19,507 nucleotides of DNA from Lentibacillus juripiscarius JCM 12147 (GTDB lineage: Bacteria > Bacillota > Bacilli > Bacillales_D > Amphibacillaceae): positions 1 to 19,507 of the forward strand of contig BBCA01000051.1 of the NCBI GenBank assembly GCA_001311805.1, given 5' to 3'. Made by a program: the position numbers and the translations under genes. Positions 1-10,833 of the stretch are shown here, in pieces. The notes below the pieces were generated by a model. The model did no database searches and was not told the origin of the DNA. It saw nothing but the letters and a program-made list of their open reading frames with translations. Within the stretch, counting starts at the first letter, position 1. The number at the start of each line of letters is the position of its first letter.

Positions 1-42
1 CGAAAAGCTTTTCACCAAATCAATGGATGAAAATCCCCTCTT

Positions 43-196
43 CTGCGAGGAGTGCCACTCCACTGAATGAACTTCCAACACGACGAGCACAAGCAATGCT
101 TCACCGAGTACGCTTCAACCTGCGAGGAGTGCTGCTTCACCGAAAAACTTCCAACACGACGAGCGCCAAGTATTCTGCCGGAGCGAATTCAAGTAC
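43..196. repeat. Diverged tandem repeat, period about 77 bp, in a non-coding left flank
   Basis: Two adjacent units begin with the same 13 bases (CTGCGAGGAGTGC at 43 and 120). They share a second exact block, AACTTCCAACACGACGAGC, ending near 88 and 164, and keep weaker similarity afterwards (CAAG...CGAG...TTCAA). Positions 1-280 hold no credible gene: the one open frame has no ribosome binding site and simply reads through the repeat. From memory, similar GC-rich intergenic repeats occur in other Bacillaceae, but I cannot verify a family name. Confidence 0.6.
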
Positions 197-280
197 TTAC
201 GAAAGAGATTTTTCAATATGTCGCAGTTTAGGTCAACTGCACTGGAAAACAACATCATTTGCGAAAACAGCCTTATGGAA

Positions 281-306
281 AGATAGTCCAAACTAGTGGA
301 CTATCT
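281..306 (-). terminator. Hairpin downstream of the cba operon, weak terminator
   Basis: AGATAGTCCA and TGGACTATCT form a perfect 10-bp stem with a 6-nt loop (AACTAG). It lies 19 bases past the stop codon of the subunit I gene. On the minus strand only a short T tract follows, so termination may be weak or factor-assisted. Confidence 0.55.
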
Positions 307-324
307 CTTTAACATGTGAAGGTA

Positions 325-2003
325 TTACCACGTCTTGATTGGCGGTGATCCCGGAGGTCCATTCACGATAAAGTCAACAATCGGGATAACGTATGCCATG
401 GCAACCACCATCAGCATCAGGATAATCCAAAGACTCCAGCGTTCCGTCCATAGTGGTGTTGGCAGTGCGTCGTCTTCCGATTCACCGATTGGGAATTCTG
501 TTTCGCCTTTTGGTGCAAAGAACATCATATTAAATACAGCATATACCTGGATAATGACACCCAGCAGAAGCAATGTTGCACCAATTCCCATGACATATTC
601 GTACGGAATCCAGCTTAGTGCTGTTTCGTGATCACCATAAGTGGTGTAGGATGTCCGTCTTGGGTCACCCAAAAGACCAACCATGTGCTGTGAACCGGAC
701 ATCAATATCATTCCGACCGTCCATGTGATCGTCTGAATGATTCCCATTTGTTCATCTGCGGTGTCAATTTGCGTTTCGAGATGAACGGAACAAGCCAGTA
801 ACAAATACCGAAGAAAGTGAGTACAACTGATACACCAACGGTTATATGAAAGTGGCCGACAACCCAAAGTGTATTGTGAATGACCTGGTTAATCTGGTTA
901 CTTGTGTTAATCAGTCCGCCTGCACCGCCAGGAATGAATGCAATCATTGCAATCATTGGTGCCAGGAAGCGAACATCTCCCCAAGGCAATTTCTTAAACC
1001 ATCCGAACAATCCTTTTCCGCCATGTTTGCGTCCGGCACGCTCCAGAACAGCGAACATAGCGAATGCTGTCATCAGGGAAGGGAATGCGATGGATATACT
1101 CATGAACACGTGCAGAAATTTAACGGTTTCCGTAATTCCCGGGTCAATGATCTGGTGGTGAAATCCTCCCGGAATGTTCAGGATGACAAGCAGGATGACA
1201 ACAACCCTTGCCAGTTTATCGCTGAACAGCTTCCCGCCAACAATTTTCGGGATAGCAACATACCAGGCAGATGATGCGACAATGTACCAAATATTCACCA
1301 ATGTGTGACCGAAACTCCAGAACAATGTACGGCTCACCATGACATTGACTGTTTCTTTCCAGCCAAGTGACCAAGGGATAAGTGTAAGCACCTCATAGGT
1401 CACACCCAAACTTCCGAAAAACCAGAGTACGAATACTCCCATGGTGAAGAAAGCAAACAGCGGTGTTACTTGCCCTTTATGGTTTTTCCTCCAGTGGTTA
1501 TAGTTGATAAACACACCGAAACAGTTCGACCAGATTCCCAGTACAATGAATACCAGTCCAATATAGAACACAGGTGACGCTGCCATCGGTGGATAGAATG
1601 TATATAAGACAGATGCCTCATTTGCCAGGATAGTTGCGACAACCAGCACAACTCCTACTAGTATCAGACCAAATCCGGTCCAGGCCATCTTGCGGACTTT
1701 CGGAAGCAAACCGCCGATCGTATGCGCGAATCCGGAATATAAATAACCAATCGTAAATGCTGCCGTAAAAATTAAGATCAATAGAATCCCATGGGCCGTC
1801 AATACCTGATAGTAATTCAGCCATGCCGGCAATTCCATGAGCCCAGCCCGCTCGAGTCCCTGCAGTAAACCGAGAACCCCGCCGATAAGCAATGTAATAA
1901 AAGCGACTGACAAATAGGATTTCGTTATTCTGGCATCTTTCGGGTTCGGCCCAAAGACTTTTTTTGGGTCATCATAAATAATATCTTTTAGCGGCCTTGC
2001 CAT
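325..2003 (-). CDS. cbaA: B-family haem-copper oxidase subunit I, probable nitric oxide reductase (CuA-NOR/bNOR-like); one frameshift
   Basis: This is the large catalytic membrane subunit of a ba3-type (B-family) haem-copper enzyme, 559 residues once one frame break is repaired. The break is in the T run at 747-749: AACAAATGGG should read AACAAAATGGG, restoring Q-M-N-K-M-G-I-I-Q. The low-spin haem ligands are H71 and H386, the CuB ligands H233, H282 and H283, and the high-spin haem ligand H384. This numbering is almost identical to Thermus ba3 as I recall it. K-channel-like S309, T312 and Y248 are present. The key oddity is the CuB motif G-H-T-L-V-N-I-W-Y: position 237 is Asn where oxygen reductases have the Tyr cross-linked to the CuB histidine, and residue 244 is Ser, not Tyr. 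B-family NO reductases such as Bacillus azotoformans CuA-NOR lack this tyrosine, so NO reduction is inferred. The start ATG has AAAGGAG 7 nt upstream. It is the last gene of the operon. Confidence 0.88.
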
Positions 2004-2015
2004 ACTATCACTCCT

Positions 2016-2476
2016 TTACTTCACCGTAATCTCGGTGGACATCAGCTGATGCCCTGTCCCGCAGTATTCATTGCACAGAACTAGATAGTTGCCAGGCTCA
2101 TCAAATGAATGCGTGATTTTTGAATGTGCCCTGGCATCACCATCGCGTTTATGTTTGTTCCGGCAACCTGAAACCCGTGCGTTACATCCTTGGACGTCAT
2201 CGTAAACGTAACTTTCGCTCCAGCTGGCACTTCAATGTCACCAGGATTAAATGAGAATGCCTGGAGTGTCATGATAACTTCATATTCGTTCTCGCCTCGC
2301 TTGTAAACCCCGGGCTCATCAAATGGAGCTGTCTCATCAACCTTTTGCGGGTCAATCGTATCCATATTGCTCGGTGGTCCCATGCCGAGTGCAAATCCCT
2401 GATAACCAACGATAACCATGAAAATAACTAGAATACCGGCACTTAACGCTAGCCAAATTTCTTCCAGACGATGCAT
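2016..2476 (-). CDS. cbaB: Cytochrome c oxidase-type subunit II with CuA site; one frameshift
   Basis: Restored length is 153 residues. One N-terminal membrane anchor (about residues 8-30) is followed by a cupredoxin domain outside the membrane. The binuclear CuA ligands are complete after repair: H100, C135, E137, C139, H143 and M146 (C-N-E-Y-C-G-T-G-H-Q-L-M). The domain takes electrons from a c-type cytochrome and passes them to subunit I. The frame break is a lost base in the T5 run at 2117-2121. Without repair the protein would stop after the first His and lose the copper site. The stop codon is 12 bases before the subunit I start, so the two are translationally close. CuA is compatible with either a ba3 oxygen reductase or a CuA-type NO reductase, and does not decide between them. 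Confidence 0.88.
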
Positions 2477-2488
2477 ACCGTTCCCCCC

Positions 2489-2632
2489 TTAAACTCTTTC
2501 CATATAAAGCCAGAACACACCGGCCCACATGACGACGATAATAGCTGCAACGATCAGCACTGATGCAAATGTACCTCTCAAAGACTTTTCATCATTCTTA
2601 TTTTTTGGAGCACTCTGTTTTGAAGCTTCCAT
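2489..2632 (-). CDS. Cytochrome oxidase subunit 2A-like single-span membrane protein, 47 aa
   Basis: A 47-residue protein opens the operon. It has a charged, Lys-rich N-terminal stretch (about residues 1-19), then one hydrophobic helix (about 22-42) ending F-W-L-Y-M-E-R-V. This is the size and pattern of the small subunit IIA that accompanies ba3-type enzymes in Bacillaceae and Thermus, where it packs against subunits I and II. AGGAGG lies about 8 nt before the ATG. An ATG five bases upstream is in a different frame. The stop is 12 bases before the subunit II start, within the GGGGGG ribosome binding site region. No frame break is seen. Identification rests on length, topology and position rather than on catalytic motifs. 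Confidence 0.8.
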   Translation of the reverse strand: MEASKQSAPKNKNDEKSLRGTFASVLIVAAIIVVMWAGVFWLYMERV

Positions 2633-2666
2633 ACATACTCCCTCCTCATTGATTCGGTTCACTTAC

Positions 2667-2709
2667 ATCATAGTCAGTGGGGGGCATTATCGAAGTGAAC
2701 TGCATCACA
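2667..2709 (-). promoter_or_regulatory. Fnr-type (CRP/FNR) box at -41.5 with a TATGAT -10: probable anaerobic promoter of the cba operon
   Basis: On the minus strand TGTGATGCAGTTCACT (2709-2694) matches the Bacillus Fnr consensus TGTGA-N6-TCACT as I recall it. A TATGAT -10 lies at 2672-2667. Placing +1 seven bases below the -10 (about 2660) puts the box centre at exactly -41.5, the class II activator position used at known B. subtilis Fnr promoters. The leader to the first ATG is about 28 nt and carries the ribosome binding site. There is no good -35 hexamer, as expected for an activator-dependent promoter. The motif and spacing are seen in the sequence; control by Fnr is inferred. Confidence 0.7.
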
Positions 2710-2770
2710 GGTAAGTGTGATTTCCATAACACCACCCGGGGGGAATGCACACGTCTTTCTTTTTTTGCGT

Positions 2771-2810
2771 AAATAAAAGGCCAAATCCTTGACATGACAA
2801 GGATTTGGCC
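2771..2810 (-). terminator. Rho-independent terminator of addBA
   Basis: A perfect 13-bp stem, GGCCAAATCCTTG / CAAGGATTTGGCC (2779-2791 and 2798-2810), has a 6-nt loop. On the minus strand it is followed by TTTTATTTACG. It lies about 50 bases past the addA stop and isolates addBA from the cba promoter downstream. Confidence 0.9.
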
Positions 2811-2857
2811 CGATGATTTTCCATATTCCCGTTGTAACAATTTCGCCACAAATGGTA

Positions 2858-5800
2858 CTACATTTCCAGTTCGAGCTGTTTGGAAAAGAAATAAAGGTGT
2901 GCCGCCTTTACTGGCTTTTTCCAAATGCGCTCGAGCGCTTCTTTATAAAGGTTCATTTGTACGTCATACCGTTTGCGAAGTTTTTCCTTTGCCGTTTCTG
3001 CCACTTCTTCGGTCATCGTATCCGTTTTATAATCAAGAATGGCCCATCCGTCTTCCATTGGGATGACACAGTCAATCACACCCTGAATCAGCACTTGTTC
3101 CTCGGTATCATTTGTCCAGTCGGCATAGACTTCATTTGCCGGGAGAGTTAAGCTGAAAGGCACCTCCCGATAAACTTCTGCTGCATTTATTACCTTCTGC
3201 CCAATTGCTGTTGTGAAGAATTCGGAAATGGCATGCCCATCAATCGCGTCCGCTTCCTGCCGCGTGAGAAATTCCCCTTCAACCAGTGATTCCACAAACT
3301 CTGTGATCTGTTCAGGCTGGAGTGGCTGTTTTAATGGAATATGCTGCATCACCGTATGCATGGCCGTCCCTCGTTCTGCGGCGGTGATTTCTTTTGTTTT
3401 TGCATGAAAGCGGGCCGTCTGACGATTGGCGGCTGAAACTGGGCAATCAACTGGTCACTGCTGTATTCATCCTTTTGTTCACGTTGTCGTTTCAGCTCGG
3501 TGACCGTCTGTTTTGAACGGGATCTGGCCGCCTCTTCGTAAGGATAACGGTAAGACAGCCTGTTGGCTACTGCTTCCGTATAAGCATTTTCTTCCATGTC
3601 CAGCGGTTCCCAGTTCATGAGTTTTTCTCTCAGATGACTGTCCTCGTGTTCGGAGTCTTTCTCCAGATCCGTATAAGCACTTCCATGCGTGACCGTTACC
3701 TTCCATTGGGATGGGTCAACACGAATCTCCTCCAGCACTTTATCTGCAACATCTTCCGTTCTGAGTGCATCATTCATCTTGTGCCGGATTAATGCAGGTC
3801 CAACCCAGTCCAGGTATGATTTCGATTTTACACGGTAATGTGCCGGCAGGATCCAGTCGGCGTGATCAATCATCTGCTCCCATTTCTCTTGTTTTTGGTA
3901 AATGAGACGACACTTCCGACCATCAGCAGTTTCTCTTTCGCACGTGTCATGGCAACATACAACACACGCATTTCTTCCGCCAGCAATTCCCGCCGTTTTT
4001 CCTGTTTCATCGCATGATAGTACAGTGTCGGGTAGGTGATCCGTTTAACCGGGTCGATATATTTGCTGGCCATGCCAAGGTCCTTATGCAGCAAATACCG
4101 TTCATTCAGATCCTGCACATTAAAACTCCTTGTCCATCGCTCCAAGAATAACGACCGGAAATTCCAGCCCCTTGCTTTTATGAATCGTCATCATCCGGAC
4201 AACGTCTTCCTGTTCACTGAGGGCACGGGCAGCACCTAAGTCATCCCCGCGTTCTTCCATCCGTTCAATGAACCGCAAGAAGCGGAACAACCCACGGAAT
4301 GAGGTCGTTTCATACCCGCGCGCCCGGTCATATAGTGCTCTTAAATTAGCCTGGCGCTGCCGTCCTCCTGGCATGCCACCGACAAAATCATAGTAGCCTG
4401 TTTCTCTATAAATCTGCCAAATCAACTCTGAGAGTGCCCCCTGGCGTGATGCCAGACGGTAACGGGCAAGATTGTCGAGAAAACGATCGGCCTTCGTGGC
4501 TGTCTCATCCATGCTCTGCCGACAGAAGGCCTTTAATGCATCATAATAGGTTCCCCACCTGTTTGCCAGACGGATTCGGCCAAGGTCTTCCTCATTCATG
4601 CCGACAATCGGTGACTTCAGTACAGATGCGAGCGGAATGTCCTGTCTTGGGTTGTCGATCACTTTTAAAAAGTTCAGCATAACTTTTACTTCAATGGCGT
4701 CAAAATAACCGGTCGACAAATCGGCATAAACGGGTATCCCCTGTTTTTTCAGTTCATCCATAATGGTTGGTGCCCAATTCATGGAACGCATTAAAATGAC
4801 CATGTCACGATATTGGATATCCCGCTGGGCGTCAATCGTTTTATCATACACTTGCATGGGGGCATTACCGTTTTTTCCAATCCAGTCCTTTATCTTTTCC
4901 GCATATGCCCTAGCTTCCAGTTGAGCCTTTTCCAGATCCTGATAACTCTCTTCTTCAGGTGACATTTCTTCCGGTTCATCATTTGCTTCCCTGTCAATGA
5001 TAACAAGTTCAGGTTCCGGTTCGGCATGCGGAACGGCATCATACCTGTCATTACCATAAATCAATTCCGCATCCTCGTCATAGCTGATTTCACCAACATC
5101 CTCATCAAGAATCTGCCGGAAAACAAATTGTTCCAGTAAGTACTTCTTTCCGGCTGCGGAAATTGCTGGCGAGATCAATGCGTGCGGCAGGGCTGGCCGT
5201 ATCTGCAAAACGCTTATACTTGTCAATAAACAGCGATGGTTCCGCATGACGGAAACGGTAAATGCTCTGCTTCACATCGCCAACCATGAACATATTGCCT
5301 GGCCCGTCCTGGTCACTTATGAGCGATAGAATGGTCTCCTGGACAAGGTTGGTATCCTGGTATTCATCAACGAGCAGTTCTGTAAATTGCTCACGCAGGC
5401 TTACCGCCACATGAGAGGGCTTTACATGTCCAGGCCCTGATGCTTCGCCCGCCAAAAGCTGCAGGCAATAATGCTCCAAATCGGAAAAATCAACAATCGC
5501 CCGTTCCCGCTTCTGTTCACTAAAGCGGTACGTAAACTGTTTGACCAGTTCTGCCAGGTGCCTGATAACCGGTGCCAGTTCCTGCATGTCCGCCACATGA
5601 TTTTCCAGGTTGCGGCTGAACCATTTTTCTTTCATATCATTCCAGCGTTTTTTGTAGCGTTCACGCAGATTTTTCACTTTTTCTTTTTTCGTTTCATCAC
5701 AGTCGGCTTTTTTCCCGGATAAACGCTTAAACGAACTTGCGGCCATATATGCCTGCAGCTCATCCCACGAGTGGAGACGGGCACGCGCCTGCTCCAGATT

Positions 5801-6574
5801 GGAAAAGTCAGCTTCCACTGTATCGGCATAGTGATAGGGACCATCCGTTTCCCTCGTCACCTCCAGCGCCAACTGCATCTCCTGTTCGATGGCGTCCAGC
5901 TCACTTTTGATTTCTTTATAAATGATAGCCAGCCAGTCCAGATCTTCCTCCTGCCAATCATCCGGGATTTCATACGCACTGGCTAGCCCATCCAGCCATG
6001 ATTCAGGCCATGGATTCTGCATGGCAAAATCATACAATTTCAGGATGAGTTTTTCGACATCCGCATCACTTCGGTCACTGGAAAATCGGTCCACAACGGA
6101 AAAGAAACGCTGCTGTTCTTGTCCGTCTTTACCATACCACTCCTCAAATAAATCATCGATTACTTCCTGCTTGATCAGATCCGCCTCCGAATCATCCGCA
6201 ATCCGGAATGAAGGATCGATATCAAGCAGGTAAGCATACTGTTTCACTATATCAAGGCAAAAAGAATGCAATGTCGTGATAGACGCACGCTGCAGCATGG
6301 ACAGCTGCTTTTTCAGGTGAAGCGAGGCTGGGTTTTCCGCTAGTTTCGCTTCCAGTGCCTGCCCGACTCGGCTGCGCATCTCCTGTGCTGCCGCGTTCGT
6401 AAAGGTGACAACAAGCAGGGAATCGATATCAACGGGATCCTCCTGACGGGTCAATTTTTGAATGATACGTTCCACCAGTACGGCTGTTTTCCCTGATCCT
6501 GCGGCGGCAGCAACCAGAACATCCTTGCCATCTGTGTAAATCGCTTCTTCTTGTTTTCTCGTCCATCCAGCCAT
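2858..6574 (-). CDS. addA: AddA, helicase-nuclease subunit of AddAB; four frameshifts
   Basis: UvrD-like superfamily 1 helicase with a C-terminal RecB-type nuclease, partner of AddB. Together they resect double-strand ends until a Chi site and prepare the 3' strand for RecA. Restored length is about 1,240 residues, normal for the family. Visible motifs are Walker A A-A-A-A-G-S-G-K-T (about 22-30), Walker B V-D-E-Y-Q-D-T (about 401-407), motif III G-D-V-K-Q-S-I-Y-R-F-R, motif IV N-F-R-S-R-K-E-V-L, late helicase motifs T-I-H-K-S-K-G-L-E-F and V-A-M-T-R-A-K, and nuclease residues G-V-I-D...D-Y-K-T-D (about 1,180). Frame breaks lie at 5125-5129 (two bases lost or one gained), 4122-4125 (one T gained), 3892-3896 and 3392-3401 (one base lost each). 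Three ATGs stand in a row at 6580, 6577 and 6574. The GGGGG ribosome binding site is 1, 4 and 7 nt from them, which favours 6574. It overlaps or abuts the addB stop, indicating translational coupling. Confidence 0.93.
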
Positions 6575-6576
6575 CA

Positions 6577-9500
6577 TCATTCCCCCTTATGCTTAAGCGC
6601 GAGTTTTTCTAGGACTTCCTCGTCTTTCATGTCGGTCAGTTTCCGGTAGTTGTTCTCCTCAAGCGACGGGTCAAACTGGCAGACAGACAGAAATGGACAG
6701 TACGTGCACGGGACTCTCTGCTGATGCTGGTACGGATTCAGATGGACACCGCCTGATGTAATATCCAAACCTGCCTGGGACATGAGCTGGTGTATATGGT
6801 GCTGCAGGCCGGCAAATGAGTCATGGTCAGCGATTTTAGAGCCGCTGTAAAATCCGCCATTTTTCTTGACACCGGCGGGGACAATTTGACTTCTTCCCGA
6901 TTCAATAGATGTATCCATCAGTTTAACGATCTCTTCATCCGACAGCAGCAGCCCCTGCATTTTATATTTCTTGAACAATTCCTTTTCAATTTCATCATCG
7001 GTCATTTGTTTGCTGACCGACAGCAATGGATTGTGCACGTGAAAATAAAGCACCCCGGCCGGTTCTGCTTTCGCACCAAGCCACTGTTCCGACTGAGACA
7101 GGATAACATCCAGATACGTCAGCATCTGCAGCGCCAGCCCGTAATAGACTTCCAGCAGGCTCAGTTGCTGACTGCTCGATTTATAATCAATAATCCGCAA
7201 AAATAGCCCATCATCATTTTCCGCTTTATCCACACGGTCAATCCGCCCGCGCAGCATCAATTCAAAACCATTCGGCAATGACAGGGTAACCGGATCAAGT
7301 GTCTGTTTGTCACCGAAACCAAGTTCAAGTCCAACTGGTGTGAACGCACTCTGGCGGGCCTGCTCGCTCAAAATGTATGTGGCCCTGGTAATGACTTCCT
7401 GCAGTTTCTCCTGAATGTATTTGTAGCGGTTCGAGCTGTGCAGGATCTGGTGCTGCAGCGCAGGGGCCAGATTTTCGACAGCCTGACGCGCATAGCCCGC
7501 ACTGTCCGTTTTTGTCAGCTGGGCAAACTCCCTTCCCTCGGCCTGAATCCATTCGGTAATTTTTTCAGCGCCTCGTGGAAAAGCTGGCCGATATCAGGGG
7601 CATCCAGCTTATAGGTCTTCCTTTCCTGCAGGCTGAGGCTGTAGTTGGCAAAATGCTGATAGGAACAGCGATAATACGATTCCAGCCTGGACACACTCGC
7701 TTTCACCTGTTTCGGGTACAGCTGGTGTGCTGTATCCTTGGTCAGGTTTACTGGCCGGTTCTGATAATGCAGGCTTTGCAGTATGTTGTATGTTGTGCTG
7801 TGTTTCGGTTCATGCTGGATATACCAGTTCAGGACATGCCACCATACATCTCTCACCGGGTAGCCTTTTCGACTGCGGGCAAGCTGTGCTGTTAATGCTG
7901 CTCTTGTTTTGACCGGTGTCGTAATAAATCGTTCCGCATCAAACAGCTCGTCCGGATCCTGTAACAGCAAGTGTTCAGAACATGCTGGAAACAATTCTTC
8001 CATCCGGCTGATTAGCTGGGATGGCATTTTCGATTTTCCTTCTTCATCGCTTAGCGGGTAACTGACCCATAAGTAATCGCTGGCGGAAGTAAACGCTGCA
8101 TACATATAAAACCAGTCATCAAGAAGCTGGCGGCTGCTGCTTTCGGCCAGCTGCATTCCATGCTCTTCCAGCAGGCCGCGTTCCTGTTCATTGATGATTC
8201 CTTCCTCTGCCGGTTTCATCGGCCATGCACCATCATTCACCCCTAAAAGCAAGGAACACTTGACACCACTTATGCGTGAGCGGTCAATCGTACCAACAAT
8301 CACATGGTCAATGCTTGGCGGTACATGGGCGAATGTCAGCGAATCAAAGCCTGCCTCCACTGCTGACCGGAATGTTTTCAAATTCATCGTTTCCTCACCA
8401 GCCATTTCGACCATTTCATCAAACAGCTGAATGACCGCATTCCATACTTGTTCCTGTTCCCGTGCTTTTTCCAGTTCCCCTTCCTCGTCATACATCGCCT
8501 GCATCTGTTCCAGCCGTCCTGGTACATTCAGCCGCTCCAGCAGTAAATAAACAGCCTCACACTTATCCCGTACTGATTTCGCCTTGCGAATCTCCCGGTC
8601 AAACTGCTGCAGCGCCTGAACCACCTGGCTTCGATATGCATTCAATCGCTTCTGTGTTTCCTTTTCTGAATCGGTCTGAGCAGACTGATCAAAACCGCGA
8701 AACCGCTGAAAAATCCACTCTTCATCCCCAAGCCAGCGATCCCGGGACCGGATACCATATTCAAGTACATAGTTTTCCAGTTCATCAATGGCATCATCGT
8801 TCAATGGATAGCTCGGATCAACGGACGGAATAAAGCCTGTTTTCAGCACCCGGAAAACAGCATCATAGCGCCAGTTGCCCTCGGCCATCTCCAGAACTGA
8901 GCGGATTAGCTCAATTAACGAGTGGTTAAGCATAGTACGTTTCTCGTCAATAAAACCGGAATGCCATGGTCGCTGAAAATGGTTTCTATCAAATCATGGT
9001 AGACATCTGTCTGACGGATGAATACGGCTATATCACGAAAACGATAATGCTCTTCCCGCACAAGGCGCAGGATTTCCTGGGCAGCCCCTTCCACTTCCGC
9101 ACGCGGATGGACTGCTTCAGCCAGTTGAATCGGTGCCTCTCTTTCATAAGCAGGTGCAGGACGAACGTCGAAGTATTGCTCCAGATGGGCAAAATAAGGC
9201 CGGCTGCGCAGTCTGCCTTTATCAGGCTGAAATACCTCTGTAGCGTCAACAGGAATTCCATTTGCCTCAGCTGTTGCCTGCAGCATATGGTACGTTTCTT
9301 TCGTCTGATAGAATAAGTCCAGTTCCGAGAGGCGTTCCTCGTCCGGATCATCAGCTGTCAATGCCACAGTTACCGAGCGGCATTTTTTCATTAAAGCTTC
9401 CACAACGTGCAGTTCTTTCGGGGATAGACGGTGGAATCCGTCCATATAAATGGTTGCGTTTTTCCAGCATCGGGGCATCCTTTATTTTATCGGCAAGCAT

Positions 9501-10072
9501 CTGCAGCTGATCTTCGCTGTCAACATACTTTCCATCCAGAGCCATGCCCAATTTTTCATAAATGTACGCTAAGTCGTTCAGTTTCCCTGCTAATGCAGCT
9601 TCACCAGGCTCCTGGTGGACAAATTGCTTCATTTGATCCACTTGCATATATAGCATGTCAGGGGTGATCCGGTAACGCTTAAATTCAGTAATCATGCGTT
9701 CAAGCTGCTCAAGGAACCCTTGCTTTTCCAGCGTCTTCTGAAATATATTCCAATCGGCTTCTTTTTCCTCGATAATTTTCCGGAGCATCATTTGCGTACC
9801 GACCGAGCTGATAAACTGTCTTGTGCTCCCCCCGGTTTCCTGCAGTACACGATAGGCCAGCCGTGAAAAGCTGACAACCTGTGCACGAATGCTCCCCTTT
9901 ACTGTCTCGTCCTGAAATAGTGCATACTCCTGCTGAAACGTCATCTGATCAGGTACAATATAATAGATTGGTGCGCCTTGTGGATCATTAGCCAGCGCTT
10001 CCTTTATTTCATCCAACATTCTGCCACTTTTGCCGGTTCCGGCTCTTCCCAGTAAAATCGGAGTCCCATCAT
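6577..10072 (-). CDS. addB: AddB, nuclease/Chi-recognition subunit of AddAB; four frameshifts
   Basis: Restored length is about 1,165 residues, matching B. subtilis AddB. An N-terminal P-loop, G-R-A-G-T-G-K-S (about 8-15), appears only after adding one T at 10054-10057. The C-terminal nuclease has G-R-I-D-R-V-D and D-Y-K-S-S (about 960). The four cysteines of the family's 4Fe-4S cluster are present: one in Y-Y-R-C (about 802) and three in C-T-Y-C-P-F-L-S-V-C (about 1,120-1,130). Both nuclease and cluster are therefore intact in the restored protein. Frame breaks lie at 10054-10057 (one base lost), 9459-9463 (one A gained), 8952-8955 and 7560-7565 (one base lost each). The start is ATG 10072 or the next ATG, 10069; AAGGGAG is 5 and 8 nt upstream respectively. 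It is the first gene of addBA and sits after the signal peptidase terminator. I see no clear promoter in the short A/T-rich gap at 10081-10137. Confidence 0.92.
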
Positions 10073-10129
10073 TCCCGCTCCCTTAATTAGAAAACTTAGC
10101 TAATCGCCAATAACGAAAGCCTACATTGC

Positions 10130-10169
10130 AAAAAATAAACCTATTCTCATTTTAGCAGAGAATAGGTTT
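10130..10169 (-). terminator. Terminator of the signal peptidase gene, possibly bidirectional
   Basis: AACCTATTCTC / GAGAATAGGTT (10138-10148 and 10158-10168) form a perfect 11-bp stem, extendable by one pair, with a 9-nt loop. On the minus strand it is followed by TATTTTTTG. A T run also follows on the plus strand, so it could work both ways, but no plus-strand gene ends here. Confidence 0.85.
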
Positions 10170-10208
10170 TTATACACTTTATGTACGCCGGCTGTCATGA
10201 GTTTTTCT

Positions 10209-10756
10209 TTAGCCGAAACTCAACTGGACGTCTGAAAACGGCCAGTATTTGATACCCACTTTGCCAACAACTTTTCCAATTGGCACAAAACCAATCTTGC
10301 GGCTATCAAGACTGTCCCGGCGATTGTCTCCCATCACAAATAGGTTTCCTTCAGGCACTTGGGTTTTCCCAGTTGTTTCGTTTAATGTGAAATCCCCGGT
10401 ATATGGCTTGATGCTGCTGGCTTCCTTGAACGGCTCCAGAAACGGTTCCTCCACATGGTCACCGTTAACATACAATTTATCATCCTCGTAAACAATTTCA
10501 TCACCCGGCAACCCTATGACCCTTTTGACATAATCGTCCTTTTCATTGGCATGAAAGACAATAATGTCAAATCGGTCCACATCCGTCAAATTATAAACTA
10601 CTTTATTAACCATAAGCAGGTTGCCGTCATAGAGTGTCGGTTCCATTGACTCGCCGTTCACGACGTAACTTGCAACCAGATGCGACCGGAAAACAAAGGC
10701 CAGTGCGACGGCCAATAAGATAACCGGAATAATTTTGCGTATATAGCTTTTTTCAT
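10209..10756 (-). CDS. sip: Type I signal peptidase (SipS/SipV family); one frameshift
   Basis: Membrane-anchored serine protease that cleaves signal peptides from exported proteins at the outer face of the membrane. Restored length is 182 residues. It has a short positive N-terminus, one membrane helix (about 9-23), the catalytic Ser in N-G-E-S-M-E-P-T (S37), the catalytic Lys in Y-V-K-R-V-I-G-L-P-G-D (K78), and the G-D-N-R-R-D-S-L-D-S-R box. The N-terminal frame break is a lost base in the T6 run at 10748-10753. Adding one A gives M-K-K-S-Y-I-R-K. The start ATG at 10756 has GGAGG 8 nt upstream. It lies 77 bases below the TVP38-family gene on the same strand and probably shares its transcript, ending at the hairpin at 10138-10168. 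In B. subtilis the equivalent place is held by sipV; I cannot tell SipS from SipV here. Confidence 0.92.
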
Positions 10757-10833
10757 ACAGGTTTCCTCCAGGGATTTTCCTGCCAAGCAGACGCTAAACA
10801 GGCGCTTTACGTTTTTCTACTAGCATACCCTGG

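Noticed and set aside
27..296. An 89-codon open frame at the left edge
   Set aside because: No ribosome binding site, odd composition, and it reads through tandem-repeat DNA.
2858..10072. addA and addB as true pseudogenes or programmed-frameshift genes
   Set aside because: Eight breaks in two essential-type recombination genes, all at simple runs, with all motifs preserved and the same error type in neighbouring genes, are better explained by sequencing error.
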